Positions 9,207 to 19,812 of a DNA stretch of 64,000 bases are shown piece by piece (within the stretch, counting starts at the first letter, position 1; each line of letters opens with the position of its first letter). The stretch spans positions 62,001 through 126,000 of the forward strand of contig JAPLKS010000004.1 in assembly GCA_026387915.1 (NCBI GenBank), read 5' to 3'. The position numbers and the translations under genes are program-made. Under the pieces are notes generated by a model that worked only from the letters and a program-made list of their open reading frames with translations, had not been told where the DNA came from and ran no database searches. The DNA is from Gemmatimonadota bacterium. Lineage in GTDB: Bacteria; Gemmatimonadota; Gemmatimonadetes; Gemmatimonadales; Gemmatimonadaceae.

Positions 9207-10957
9207 AGTGAAATAGAGCCTTTGCGGAAATCGGTGAGCCCGATGTGCGCATTGACGATTACCGGCGTGCCGGCGCGAGCGGTATCGCGTGCGGCGCGCA
9301 GCGTGGACTCCATCTTAGCGGGATCGTCGAGGAGGAATCCTTTGGCGCCGAGCGCATCGGCCACGCCGTGGAATGCGGTGCGCCCGAGTACGGTGGCCAC
9401 ATCGTCGCCGAGCATCGGCACTTGGTCGCGCATGATCTGCGCCCAGGCGCCGTCGTTGCCTACGACGGCAATCACAGGAATACCGTGGCGCACCATCGTG
9501 TCGAACTCAATGACGCTAAAGCCAGCCGCACCGTCGCCGTAGATGAGCCATACATCGGCGGAGGGGCGGTGAAGCTTCGCGCCAATCGCAAAGCCGGCGC
9601 CGACGCCGAGTGTGCCGAAGACGCCGGGGTCGAGCCAAGAAAGGGGCGCGCGCGGGCGCAGCGTGTAGGCTGCCGTGGCGACAAAATCGCCGCCGTCGGC
9701 GACGATCATGCTGTCGTCGCTCAGGAGTCCGTCAATGGCTTTGCAAAGTGCGAGCGGGTTGATTGGCGTGACCACGGCCGCTGCGCGCGTGTCGATTTCC
9801 GCTTCGCGTGCGGCGTCGCGTCCGTGCAAGATATCGAGCCAAGCGCTCCAGTCCGCGCGCGGTGCTGACGTGGCGAGCGCGCGCACAAAAAGATCGGCGT
9901 CGCCGTGCACGCCGAGTGTCGCGCGGCGGTTGCGCTGCAACTCGGAGGCATCGCTGTTAGCCGTGATGATGGTCGTGCCGTGGCGAAAGTGGCGGCCGTA
10001 GTCGAGTCGGAAGTCCATGGGCGTGCCCGCGAGCAGCACGACGTCTGCCTCGCGTAAGGCTTCTTTGCGTTGCTGGCGCAGTTGGAGCGGGTGTGTGGCG
10101 CCGAGCAACCCACGCGCCATGCCCGCGAGATACACCGGGACGCCGAGCGCGGTGACGGCCTGTGCGAGTGCGGCGGCTTCTTGCGGGGCTTCCATCGCCT
10201 GACTGCCAATGAGCAACACGGGTTTCTTGGCACCGTCGAGTAGTGCACGAGCCCGTGCGACGGCGCGCGGCGATGGCTTGGTGCGCTTGGGTGCGGACGG
10301 CATGGTGGTGTCGTCACGCACCGGCGAGTTGCCGAGTGTTTTGCGCAGATGGCGTTCGAGGTACCAGCGTTCCAGCCGCTGCGAGAGCGGCGCGCCTACC
10401 GCGAGCGGCCGCGCCACGCCGTACATCTCGCGTACGAGGGTGCTGTTGTAGAGCAGGTCAACGGGGCACTCAAGGGCAACCGGCCCCGTGGGCCCAGTGC
10501 GGGCAATCTCAACGGCCTGCGCGAACATGGGAATGAGATCTTCCGCGCGGTTCACCTGGCCCGCCCACTTCACGTGCGAGCGCACGGCGCTGATCTGGTC
10601 GATGTCCTGCAACGAGCCGCGTCCGCGCAGCACCGTCGCGGTGGCGCCGCAGAGGAGCACCACGGGAGAACGCGCCATGAGCGCGTTGCGCAGTGGGGTG
10701 AGTGTGTTGGTGAGCCCAGGGCCAGCCGTGACCACGGCGACACCGATGTTGCCGGTGAGTCGCGCGGTGGCATCGGCGGCGAACACGGCGTTGGCTTCGT
10801 CACGCACGTCGATGATGCGAATGCCGCGAGCCTTGGCACTCACGAAGATCGGCGAGATGTGACCGCCGGGGAGCGTAAACAGCGTTTGGACGCCGTGCCG
10901 AACCAAGGCATCGGCAAGCCGTTCGCCGCCAGTGCGTGCGGTGGATTCCTGAGTCAT
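9203..10957 (-). CDS. Thiamine-diphosphate enzyme, ILVBL/acetolactate-synthase-like (2-hydroxyacyl-CoA-lyase-type)
   Basis: The protein has 584 residues with the three domains of the POX/AHAS family. The N-terminal Pyr domain carries LPGGHISPIF and the catalytic glutamate in DVRDEANAVFAADATARL. A central domain has the KPVLLIGSQAM block. The C-terminal PP domain has the ThDP/Mg motif GDGAAGF...GNDGAW. The combination GGHISP, AVVTAGPGLTNT and GSLQDIDQ matches what I recall of eukaryotic ILVBL (HACL2) better than anabolic acetolactate synthase, and no regulatory-subunit gene is adjacent. I infer carboligase or lyase activity on a 2-oxo or 2-hydroxyacyl substrate. Start chosen: the ATG at 10957, with AGGTG about 9 bases upstream; a GTG four codons earlier is possible. 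Confidence 0.8.
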   Translation of the reverse strand: MTQESTARTGGERLADALVRHGVQTLFTLPGGHISPIFVSAKARGIRIIDVRDEANAVFAADATARLTGNIGVAVVTAGPGLTNTLTPLRNALMARSPVVLLCGATATVLRGRGSLQDIDQISAVRSHVKWAGQVNRAEDLIPMFAQAVEIARTGPTGPVALECPVDLLYNSTLVREMYGVARPLAVGAPLSQRLERWYLERHLRKTLGNSPVRDDTTMPSAPKRTKPSPRAVARARALLDGAKKPVLLIGSQAMEAPQEAAALAQAVTALGVPVYLAGMARGLLGATHPLQLRQQRKEALREADVVLLAGTPMDFRLDYGRHFRHGTTIITANSDASELQRNRRATLGVHGDADLFVRALATSAPRADWSAWLDILHGRDAAREAEIDTRAAAVVTPINPLALCKAIDGLLSDDSMIVADGGDFVATAAYTLRPRAPLSWLDPGVFGTLGVGAGFAIGAKLHRPSADVWLIYGDGAAGFSVIEFDTMVRHGIPVIAVVGNDGAWAQIMRDQVPMLGDDVATVLGRTAFHGVADALGAKGFLLDDPAKMESTLRAARDTARAGTPVIVNAHIGLTDFRKGSISL

Positions 10958-11000
10958 TGCGGTGCGCACCTAACGCGCGGGAGGGGTGACAAACGGCGCA

Positions 11001-12629
11001 TCAGTGGGCGTTGGCGCCGTCGATCATGTCGCGCACAGCGCCATCATAAGCGGCCACGGCCGATCGATCGGTGGTGAAGAGTGAGACGACAACGCCAATG
11101 AGGAACGATCCTGGGATCGTCACGACCGCCGGATTCTTGAGCGCAAACCAGGCGCTCTCATGCTTGAGGATGTCCACCTGAATGACGGGCGATAGATAAA
11201 TCAGGACGAGCGTTGCGACGGTCCCAAAGAGCATCGAACTCACCGCGCCCTGCGTGGTGCAACGGCGCCAGAAAATGGAGAGCACGAGCGCTGGGAAGTT
11301 GGCGCTCGCGGCAATCGCAAAGGCGAGGCTCACCATGAAGGCGACATTCTGCCCCTTGAACGTAATGCCGAGCACCACGGCAATAATGCCGAGCACAAAG
11401 GTTGCGCCGCGTGCGACGCGGAGCTCTTCGCCGGGCTTGGCATGTCCGCCGCGCACGACGCTCGTCCACAAATCGTGGCTCAGCGCCGCGGCGCCGGAGA
11501 GCGTAAGGCCCGCCACCACGGCGAGAATCGTAGCGAACGCCACCGCCGCAATAAATCCAAGGAAGGGCGTGCCGCCCAAAAACTCCGCGAGGAGCGGCGC
11601 GGCCATATTGCCGCCCTTATCGATGGCCTTGATGGCGTCGGGGCCCACGAGCACCATCGCGCCAAAGCCTAGGATGAACGTGAGCAGATAGAAGAAGCCG
11701 ATGAGCCCCGTCGCGTAGAACACGGAGGTGCGTGCGGCGCGTGCGTCGGGCACCGTATAGAAGCGCATCAGAATGTGCGGCAACCCCGCAGTGCCAAACA
11801 TCAACGCCATTCCAAGTGAAATGGTGTCGATGGGGTTCGTGACGAGCTTGCCCGGCGCGAGGACGGCGGCGCCGTACTTATCGCTTGCGGCGGCAAAGAG
11901 CTCGAGCGGATTCATATGGAAGCGGAGCAGCACCATAAAGGCGAGTGCGGCCGCGCCGCCAAGAAGCAGTGCGGCCTTCACAATCTGGACCCACGTCGTG
12001 GCGATCATCCCGCCAAACAGCACGTAGGAAATCATCGCGATGCCCACAATGATGACGGCGGTTTCATACGAAATGCCGAACATCAGTTTGATGAGCGACC
12101 CCGCGCCGACCATTTGCGCAATCAAATAGAAGATGACGGTCGAGAGCGTGCCGAGCGCTGCGGCGAGTCGCACGGGAGTGTGCTTGAGTCGCGTGGCGAC
12201 AACGTCCGCGAAGGTATAGCGCCCGAGATTGCGGAGCGGTTCGGCCACCAAGAAGAGCACCACTGGCCAACCGACCAGCCAGCCGGTGGAATAGACGAGC
12301 CCGTCAAAGCCACTCGTGGAGACGAGGCCGGCGATGCCTAAGAAGCTCGCCGCGCTCATGTAGTCGCCGGCGAGCGCAAATCCGTTTTGTGCCGCGCTGA
12401 TACTGCGCCCGGCGGCGTAGAAGTGCTCGGTGGTGCTGGTGCGTCGTGCTGCCCAATACGTGATGGCGAGGGTGATGGCGATGAAGAGAAAGAAGAATCC
12501 CATCGCGACCGTGTTGGGTTGGCCGATAGCGCTCGCCGGCGCCGCACTGGCTGCGCTCGCGACAGGAGCTGCCGCTTGGGCAGCCGATACGCTCGCGGCG
12601 GCGGAGGCTTGCATCAGCGCGAGTATCAC
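11001..12629 (-). CDS. Sodium:solute symporter (SSS family, ActP-like)
   Basis: The protein has 542 residues and about 13 hydrophobic helices. An Ala-rich N-terminal segment precedes the first helix. Family text includes STTEHFYAAGRSISAAQNG, LAGDYMSAASFLGIAGL, GTAGLPHILMRFYTVPDAR and TILAVVAGLTLSGAAALSHD, close to the acetate/cation symporter ActP. It is paired with an upstream DUF485 gene, the same arrangement as yjcH-actP. Expected role: Na+-coupled uptake of acetate or another small monocarboxylate across the inner membrane. The start is GTG at 12629 with GGAGG just upstream, overlapping the DUF485 stop (GTGA). Confidence 0.9.
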   Translation of the reverse strand: MILALMQASAAASVSAAQAAAPVASAASAAPASAIGQPNTVAMGFFFLFIAITLAITYWAARRTSTTEHFYAAGRSISAAQNGFALAGDYMSAASFLGIAGLVSTSGFDGLVYSTGWLVGWPVVLFLVAEPLRNLGRYTFADVVATRLKHTPVRLAAALGTLSTVIFYLIAQMVGAGSLIKLMFGISYETAVIIVGIAMISYVLFGGMIATTWVQIVKAALLLGGAAALAFMVLLRFHMNPLELFAAASDKYGAAVLAPGKLVTNPIDTISLGMALMFGTAGLPHILMRFYTVPDARAARTSVFYATGLIGFFYLLTFILGFGAMVLVGPDAIKAIDKGGNMAAPLLAEFLGGTPFLGFIAAVAFATILAVVAGLTLSGAAALSHDLWTSVVRGGHAKPGEELRVARGATFVLGIIAVVLGITFKGQNVAFMVSLAFAIAASANFPALVLSIFWRRCTTQGAVSSMLFGTVATLVLIYLSPVIQVDILKHESAWFALKNPAVVTIPGSFLIGVVVSLFTTDRSAVAAYDGAVRDMIDGANAH

Positions 12630-12898
12630 TTGCCCTCCGCTTTCAGCGCGGCCAGAGCCGGGTCGTAGCTTCGGTTCGCCCAGCGGACATACACCCAGGT
12701 ACTCATCCAACTCACGACGATCACGGCGGCGCCAAAAAGAATCCCCACCGAGAGCCCCGGCGTGACAATGGATCCCATCAGCGATTTGCGATAGGCAATC
12801 AACAGAATGAATCCGAAATACAGCACGACCACAGCCATCGTGAGCGCGATCGCGATGCGCCAGCGGCGGGCGGCCAACGCGTGGTGCGGGGCACTCAT
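12626..12898 (-). CDS. DUF485 small membrane protein (YjcH-like), partner of the symporter
   Basis: The protein has 90 residues and two transmembrane helices (about residues 15-37 and 45-70), separated by a short RKSLMGS loop. This matches the YjcH/DUF485 pattern, and the gene lies immediately upstream of an ActP-like symporter, as in other bacteria. Its role is thought to be accessory to the transporter. ATG at 12898 overlaps the stop of the cyclophilin gene (ATGA) and has GGAG at suitable distance; an in-frame ATG four codons upstream is an alternative start. Confidence 0.85.
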   Translation of the reverse strand: MSAPHHALAARRWRIAIALTMAVVVLYFGFILLIAYRKSLMGSIVTPGLSVGILFGAAVIVVSWMSTWVYVRWANRSYDPALAALKAEGK

Positions 12899-13545
12899 TG
12901 GTGTCTCCATTCCCGTCCAATACGGGCGGTGATGATGTAGTCGAGCAAAGGGAAGTCCTTGATCAGGTACGCATTGCCTTCCTTCACAATGCGATCCTGC
13001 GAGGGGCCTTTGCCGCGCGGGGGGCCTTCGCCGTAGCCTTTGTACAGGGAATCCACGACCGGCATGCCGTCGACCACTTGCGCGATCACGGCAAACACAA
13101 GCGTGTCGAGTCGGCTGTTGTCTTTGTAGCTGATAAAGAGCTGCGTGGTGCGCGAGTCTTTTCCGCCTTTCGCAAAACTGATAGTACCGCGCACGTTGCT
13201 CCGCTTGACGGGGTCGTCCCCAATGCGCTGGTCGCGCCACGCCGCCGTTACTGCGGTATCGCCGTTCAGGCCGAATTGCGTGACGAAGTTGTCCACCGTG
13301 CGAAAGAATCGGTTGCCATCGTAAAACCGGGCACGCACCAAGTGATACAGCCGGTCCACGCCCAGTGGCGCCCAATCGCGATGCGCGGTGAGGGTGAAGG
13401 TGCCTTTGGACGTCAGGACGTCCACCGTGAAACTGTCGGGCGCGGCCACGGAAAGCCGCGTGGGGTCTGGGTGACGCAGTTGGGCGGGCTTGGCGCAGGC
13501 GCCGCCCGCGAGGGCGACGAGGGCCAGCAGATGTCGGGCTCGCAT
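12895..13545 (-). CDS. Exported cyclophilin-type peptidyl-prolyl isomerase
   Basis: The protein has 216 residues. Its N-terminus MRARHLLALVALAGGACAK is a secretion signal with a possible but weak lipobox, so it may be a periplasmic lipoprotein. The cyclophilin domain shows FYDGNRFFRTVDNFVTQFG, GTISFAKGG, TTQLFISYKDNS, and FAVIAQVVDGMPVVDSL. The residues at the active-site positions FFR and F-x-F region are retained in modified form. It should catalyse cis-trans isomerisation of proline bonds in the periplasm. It is the first gene of the operon that continues into DUF485, symporter, ThDP enzyme and MBL hydrolase; the start at M31 of the open frame is supported by the signal peptide. Confidence 0.87.
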   Translation of the reverse strand: MRARHLLALVALAGGACAKPAQLRHPDPTRLSVAAPDSFTVDVLTSKGTFTLTAHRDWAPLGVDRLYHLVRARFYDGNRFFRTVDNFVTQFGLNGDTAVTAAWRDQRIGDDPVKRSNVRGTISFAKGGKDSRTTQLFISYKDNSRLDTLVFAVIAQVVDGMPVVDSLYKGYGEGPPRGKGPSQDRIVKEGNAYLIKDFPLLDYIITARIGREWRHQ

Positions 13546-13633
13546 GGGCGGTAACGATGGGGGCTGATCTGCTCCTCGGCAAGCGGCAGCGCCGGCTCTG
13601 GTGGCGCTTTTGTCCGCGGGGCATCTTTCGCCC

Positions 13634-14218
13634 ATGACTCACGAGGATCGCGCGCTCATCAAGCAGCACAAGGAACGGTCGGTCCCGGACGCTGCGGCGG
13701 CCATTCTCGCGGCAGGGATTGTGGCTCATGTTGGGATTGCCGACGCCAAGGGGCCGGTGGTGATCCCGATGACGTATGCGTTTGATGCAGGCGAGCCGGA
13801 GCTCCTGCATCTGCACGGGGCGCACAACAGCCGTCTTATGGGATCCCTGCAGGATGGAGCCTCGGTCTGCGTGACAGTCACGCTCACCGACGGTCTCGTG
13901 TACTCCAAGACCGGGCTCAATCACTCGGTCAACTATCGCAGTGCGGTGGCCTTTGGCCGCGCCGCGGCGGAACAGCCGTCGCCCGAGCGCCAGCACGAAC
14001 TCCTCGCCCAGATGATCAGCCGCTACTTCCCAGGACGGCAGGAAGGGGTGGATTACGGGGTGATCCCAGAGAAGCACATCGACGCCACGTCATTTGTGAC
14101 GATCCACATCGAGGCCGTGAGCGCCAAACAACGGACGGGGCCGCCACTGGGGCCGGGCGACAGCGATCCGGCGGTTCCGGGGACGAGTGGGGTGCAGGAG
14201 CTGCGCCCGGGGCTGTAG
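13634..14218 (+). CDS. Pyridoxamine 5'-phosphate oxidase-family flavin-binding protein
   Basis: The protein has 194 residues and a split-barrel FMN-binding fold. Typical text includes GIVAHVGIADAKGPVVIPMTYAF, LHLHGAHNSRLMGSL and SVCVTVTLTDGLVYSK, followed by SVNYRSAVAFGRA. It resembles the flavin-nucleotide-binding / NimA-type branch of the family, which binds FMN or F420 and reduces small molecules; the substrate is unknown. Start ATG 13634 gives MTHEDRALIKQHKERS, a usual beginning for this group. It is divergent from the cyclophilin operon, with 88 bases between the starts. Confidence 0.85.
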   Translation: MTHEDRALIKQHKERSVPDAAAAILAAGIVAHVGIADAKGPVVIPMTYAFDAGEPELLHLHGAHNSRLMGSLQDGASVCVTVTLTDGLVYSKTGLNHSVNYRSAVAFGRAAAEQPSPERQHELLAQMISRYFPGRQEGVDYGVIPEKHIDATSFVTIHIEAVSAKQRTGPPLGPGDSDPAVPGTSGVQELRPGL

Positions 14219-14344
14219 CCCCACAGGCCACTCGGAGAGCGGGCGAGCCCAGTTAGGCGCTAGCAGGGGAGACCGCCTCCTCTCAGACCGGCTGGCAACC
14301 GTGTATTTTTCAACACTCGCCCCACCCCAACCGCAGGTACGCTT

Positions 14345-16023
<1,679 letters not shown>

Positions 16024-16027
<4 letters not shown>

Positions 16028-16797
16028 GTGCGAATAATTTTCACATTGGCCTCATGGGCAATCTCTTCTCTGGGAAGACGACGCTCATGAATGCGCTCGC
16101 GAGCGAGCCCTACCGCTCCGAGTTGCAAGGGCTGCTCGACGGCGCCGAAACGTATTCGTTCACCGAGCGCGTGGAGAAGGGATCGCTCACCGACGAATGC
16201 TTGGCGCTCTTTTATCAGGATCGTGTGGCGAATATTTTTCCCACCGAAACGGCGTTTCTGCATATGCGCGTGCTGCAACAGCGCGAGATTCGCCACCTGA
16301 TGACGCGCGAGCAAAAGACGGGTGTGTTGATCCTCGAGGATCGTCCCTTTCTGGACGGCCCCGAAGTATTCGTGAAGCGTATGATTGAGGCCGGTGAGAT
16401 GCCGGCGGCGCACGCCAAGTTGTACAACACGCTGTTTTATCAGACGCTGCATCACGAGCGCATTCGCCTGCCGGACCTCACGGTCTATTTGCGCACCGAG
16501 CCCGACTTGCTCGAAAAGCGCCGCGCTGCGCGCGCCGCGGCTGGTGATGCCTATGCGCAGACGATCACCAAGGATTATCTCCGCGAAATCCACGAGTGCT
16601 ATGAAGCACTCGTCGCCAACTGGCGCGGCACGTTGCGCAAATATCAGGAACTCACCATCGTGCCACCGGACAGTGACATTGTGATTCTGCCTGCCGAAAT
16701 AGACATGCACGACCATCCCGACTATGTGCACGTGGCGGCCGGCACCATTCGGGAGAAGGTGCGTCGGATGCTCGCCGCGCGCCGGCTCAACACATGA
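16024..16797 (+). CDS. Deoxynucleoside kinase family protein (first of a pair)
   Basis: The protein has 257 residues. The P-loop is [11 protein letters not shown] (residues 11-21), and a [13 protein letters not shown] segment sits where dNK proteins carry the ERS/deoxyribose-binding region. [22 protein letters not shown] matches the LID region with arginines. The fold is that of the dGK/dCK/TK2 group, which phosphorylates deoxynucleosides with ATP for salvage. GTG start overlapping the glnS stop; its own stop overlaps the second kinase start (ATGA). Substrate specificity cannot be read from the sequence, and a related P-loop nucleotide kinase role remains possible. Confidence 0.75.
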
Positions 16798-17723
16798 GCG
16801 ACGGCAATATCACGCTCGAGGTGCAGGAAGATCTCACGATCCGCCGGCACGAGATTGCGAACCGGCTCACGAATGTTGAGCGCCGGTTGCTCACGTACCT
16901 TTCGCGCCATCAAACGCTGATTGCCTGCGTGGGGAATATTGGGGCGGGGAAGAGCTCGCTCGTGAAGCTCCTCGCGTACAACACGGGGATGAACGCGCTC
17001 TTTGAACTCCCGGACGATGGGTTCGAAGATCACGTGGTCAACAACGCGTCGCTCTTTCCGCTCCTCGCCACGGCCAAGCATTCGGCCAAGCGAACGTTGG
17101 GGCGGTACTACGGCGCCATCAACGACTTCATTGGCCATCAGCAGCGCGATGCGTCTGACAGCCCGGCATTACGGGCCTCGCGGACACATCTGGAGCAGGC
17201 GGCGCTCGACATTCAGCACGCCTATCTCGATTTGCGCAAAATGCAGTTGCAGGCGGTACCGCATTTGCAGTCGTCTACCTGCATCGATGGCTCGCCGCTC
17301 GCCGACCGCTTTGCGTTCTGTGAGGTGTTGCATCGCGACATGGACGTGCCCTATCTCACGGCCGACGCGTTGCAGGTGATTGATGGTCGTCTTGACACCG
17401 AGTTCCGTTCGCTGGTGCGCCCAGGACTTTTAGTGCTGCTCAAGAGTCCCGTGGATTACCTGCTCCGCAATATTGGGGACCGCCAGCGCGCCGAAGAAAA
17501 ATCGGAGACCGCCGAGATTCCCGAGGGGTTGCTGCGACTCGTGACGGCACTGAATCCGCGCTACGACGCATTTATTGCGAACGTCCGGGCCAATGGGTGG
17601 TATCGCGGTCCCGTGCTCGAGATTGATGTGTCGAAAATCGACTTCGTGTCGAATGTGCGACACTTGATTGCGGTGTACGAGGGGATTGAGTCGCTGCTGG
17701 TACCGAAGGAGTTTCGCGGTTAA
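16794..17723 (+). CDS. Deoxynucleoside kinase family protein (second of a pair)
   Basis: The protein has 309 residues. A helical N-terminal extension of about 40 residues precedes the P-loop VGNIGAGKSSL (about residues 46-56). A CIDGSPLADRFAFCEVLHRD segment replaces the usual ERS...F motif. LLVLLKSPVDYLLRNIGDR is the predicted LID strand/helix. It is clearly diverged from the adjacent kinase, so this is not a recent tandem duplication. The pair could act as heteromeric or complementary salvage kinases, as in the dAK/dGK pairs of Lactobacillus, but this is inference. It is translationally coupled to the preceding gene. Confidence 0.73.
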   Translation: MSDGNITLEVQEDLTIRRHEIANRLTNVERRLLTYLSRHQTLIACVGNIGAGKSSLVKLLAYNTGMNALFELPDDGFEDHVVNNASLFPLLATAKHSAKRTLGRYYGAINDFIGHQQRDASDSPALRASRTHLEQAALDIQHAYLDLRKMQLQAVPHLQSSTCIDGSPLADRFAFCEVLHRDMDVPYLTADALQVIDGRLDTEFRSLVRPGLLVLLKSPVDYLLRNIGDRQRAEEKSETAEIPEGLLRLVTALNPRYDAFIANVRANGWYRGPVLEIDVSKIDFVSNVRHLIAVYEGIESLLVPKEFRG

Positions 17724-17737
17724 TCGCCGTTAAACAG

Positions 17738-17770
17738 TCATGCGCGCCGCGTACTGGCCGGCGCGCATGA
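17738..17770. terminator. Hairpin between convergent genes (probable bidirectional terminator)
   Basis: A perfect 12-bp inverted repeat lies at 17738-17749 and 17759-17770, with a 9-base loop. It sits in the 74-base gap between the second kinase gene and the convergent M28 peptidase gene. No strong T-run follows on either side, so termination may be imperfect or factor-assisted. Confidence 0.6.
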
Positions 17771-17797
17771 TGGGGTGGTACAGACCGCTCCCGCGCC

Positions 17798-19555
17798 TTA
17801 CTCCGGCTTGAGTCTGGATCGAGCCGTTGCGACCGCCGCCGCCACCCGTGCCTGCGCCGCCGCAATCGCCGCACGCGTTTCGGCGCTTGCGCCTCCGACT
17901 TCGATGTCCTCGGTGGTGGCGAGCGCGCCGCGATAGTAGCTGCCCCACACCTCGAGCACGTGGCGCTCTTTGTCGACGTCGGCGCCGCGCGAAATGGAGT
18001 CGGCAGAAATCACACGCTCCACTTCTACACGCGCGAGGGCTGCGCGCTCCAGTTCACCGACGAGCGCGCGCGCCGTTGGACCGTCCGCGGAGGTGAGAAG
18101 CAAACCGCTCATGAGCGCGGTGATGCCGGAGTGACGGAGTTCTTCCGCAGAGACTTTGTCGAGTCGATCGCCGTCGGTGTGGTAGAACTCATCGGTGAAG
18201 TGCCAAAGGAGCAGTCCGGGCTTGTTGGCCGTGAGGAAGGGGGTGTGGTCGCTCCCTCCTTCGAAGGGATTGGTCTTGACGACCCAGCCGTTGCCTGCCG
18301 CTTCGTCCAGCGCGCGACGGAGCACGTAATCGTTGAAATAGTGCGGTTTGAGCTGCGACTCGTTGATGGGGGAGCCGCCCCACTCGCTGTGCTTGTCGTC
18401 GCCGCGCGTCCAGATGGCGGAGGGGTCCGGCATCTTCTCAATGAGGAAGGTGCCGCCGGTTTTCTTGGTATCCTCGCCGACCATGTCGAGGCTCATTCCC
18501 CAGCGAATGCCACGGGCGCGGGTGGTGTCCTGCTTGATGAAGCGGTCGGTGCTGCGAATTTCTTGGCCCCACAGAAAGGTGAGGGTGCGCTTGGGGTCTT
18601 CCTTGCCGCTCTTCACGAGATCGGCCGCCACGCGGGCGGCTTCGGCGAGCGCGCCCACGCCGCTCGCGTTGTCGTTCGCCCCCGGTTCCTGCACGTGGGC
18701 ACTGTATACAAATCGCGTTTCCGGCTCTTTACTGCCGCGAATTTCTGCGACAACGGTCAACTCGGTGGCTGGCCAGACAAAACGCGACGCGGCTTCCACG
18801 TGCAACCGCACGGGGCCGCGAGCGAGCGCCGCATTCAGTTGTTCGCGTGCGGCAAAGGAGAGCATCATCCCCCACCCCTTGGCCACGGAGTCGTATGGGA
18901 TGCTGGTAAAGACAATGGAGGTGCGGTGTTTTTCGGGCTGGAGATAGGCGGACAAGGCGTAGGCGAACACGCCCACGGCTCCGCGTTTTGTTACCGCCTC
19001 CGTGAACAGCTGTTGGAGGCCCCCTCGGCGCCCCGCGGCGGCGTCGAGCAGTACGACTTTGCCGCGTACGTTGGCCGCATCGAGCGTGGCGGCGGAAACG
19101 TCCGCGACCCGTACGAGATCCGCGTCCACTCCACCCGCTGGGGTGGAGAAGGAGTTCGTGGCCAACATGTTGCGGTTGACGGGAAAGGAAAAGACCGGCG
19201 TTTTGGCCCCGCCGGCGCCGACAATCGAGACCGCCGCATGAATCGGTTCCCAGGCCGGGGCGGCCATCGGGTAACGCTCGACACGGTAGGTCAGCCGGTC
19301 GCCTGCCTTCGCTTTTGACTGCTCCACGTAACCGGCCGCCGCCAGCTTGCGGGCCACGTGGGCGATGCTGGAATCGAACCCAGCGTTGCCCGGCCACCGC
19401 ACAAAGCGGTCGAGGTAGGCGACGGTCTCATAGGCACGCTCCCCTGAGAAGCGGGTTCGGACGGCCGCGAGACGGCTGTCGGCGGGGGTCTGGGCGGCCA
19501 GAAGGGCGGGGGCGGCGGCAAGCGCCAGGCGGGCGAAGCACAGGTGGATTCTCAT
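17798..19555 (-). CDS. Exported M28-family metallopeptidase with PA domain
   Basis: The protein has 585 residues. A signal peptide (MRIHLCFARLALAAAPALLAAQ) is followed by a protease-associated domain insertion around residues 130-230. The M28 zinc-aminopeptidase core comes next. Metal ligands can be placed in SAHVQEPGANDNASG (His and bridging Asp), WGQEIRST (Glu), SLDMVGED (Asp) and the final HFTDEFYHT (His). The GANDNASG loop is diagnostic. It probably acts as a periplasmic or secreted aminopeptidase/carboxypeptidase for peptide nutrients. It is transcribed alone, divergent from the korA-rnf cluster, with a 257-base shared upstream region. Confidence 0.9.
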   Translation of the reverse strand: MRIHLCFARLALAAAPALLAAQTPADSRLAAVRTRFSGERAYETVAYLDRFVRWPGNAGFDSSIAHVARKLAAAGYVEQSKAKAGDRLTYRVERYPMAAPAWEPIHAAVSIVGAGGAKTPVFSFPVNRNMLATNSFSTPAGGVDADLVRVADVSAATLDAANVRGKVVLLDAAAGRRGGLQQLFTEAVTKRGAVGVFAYALSAYLQPEKHRTSIVFTSIPYDSVAKGWGMMLSFAAREQLNAALARGPVRLHVEAASRFVWPATELTVVAEIRGSKEPETRFVYSAHVQEPGANDNASGVGALAEAARVAADLVKSGKEDPKRTLTFLWGQEIRSTDRFIKQDTTRARGIRWGMSLDMVGEDTKKTGGTFLIEKMPDPSAIWTRGDDKHSEWGGSPINESQLKPHYFNDYVLRRALDEAAGNGWVVKTNPFEGGSDHTPFLTANKPGLLLWHFTDEFYHTDGDRLDKVSAEELRHSGITALMSGLLLTSADGPTARALVGELERAALARVEVERVISADSISRGADVDKERHVLEVWGSYYRGALATTEDIEVGGASAETRAAIAAAQARVAAAVATARSRLKPE

Positions 19556-19812
19556 CCCCCTAACCTATCTGGTCAGGGAAAACCGCGCACGACCGCCTCC
19601 AACACCCGACAGACATTAGATGCGCAACAACCGGAATTACGGTTGTCGAGGTTGGAGTGCGTTGCCGCACGGTTTCGTACGGGCGTACCTGAGGGCGGGG
19701 TACGTGCGTTCACCAATCTCGAACATCTGTGTCGAGATGGCGTTGGGCAATGTCCCAGAGCACTCCCAGCTGACATTGTCCGCGTCGCTCCGAAAGAGCG
19801 AGGACGCGAGCA
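19556..19812 (+). promoter_or_regulatory. Structured divergent intergenic region upstream of korA-rnf cluster
   Basis: This 257-base region holds no gene. Three small inverted repeats occur in order: a 7-bp stem at 19627-19646, a 5-bp stem at 19657-19670, and a 7-bp stem at 19716-19738 with a 9-base loop. It must contain the promoter of the korA cluster and of the divergent M28 gene, but no convincing -35/-10 pair was found. The repeats could be a leader RNA, operators or chance. Confidence 0.4.
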
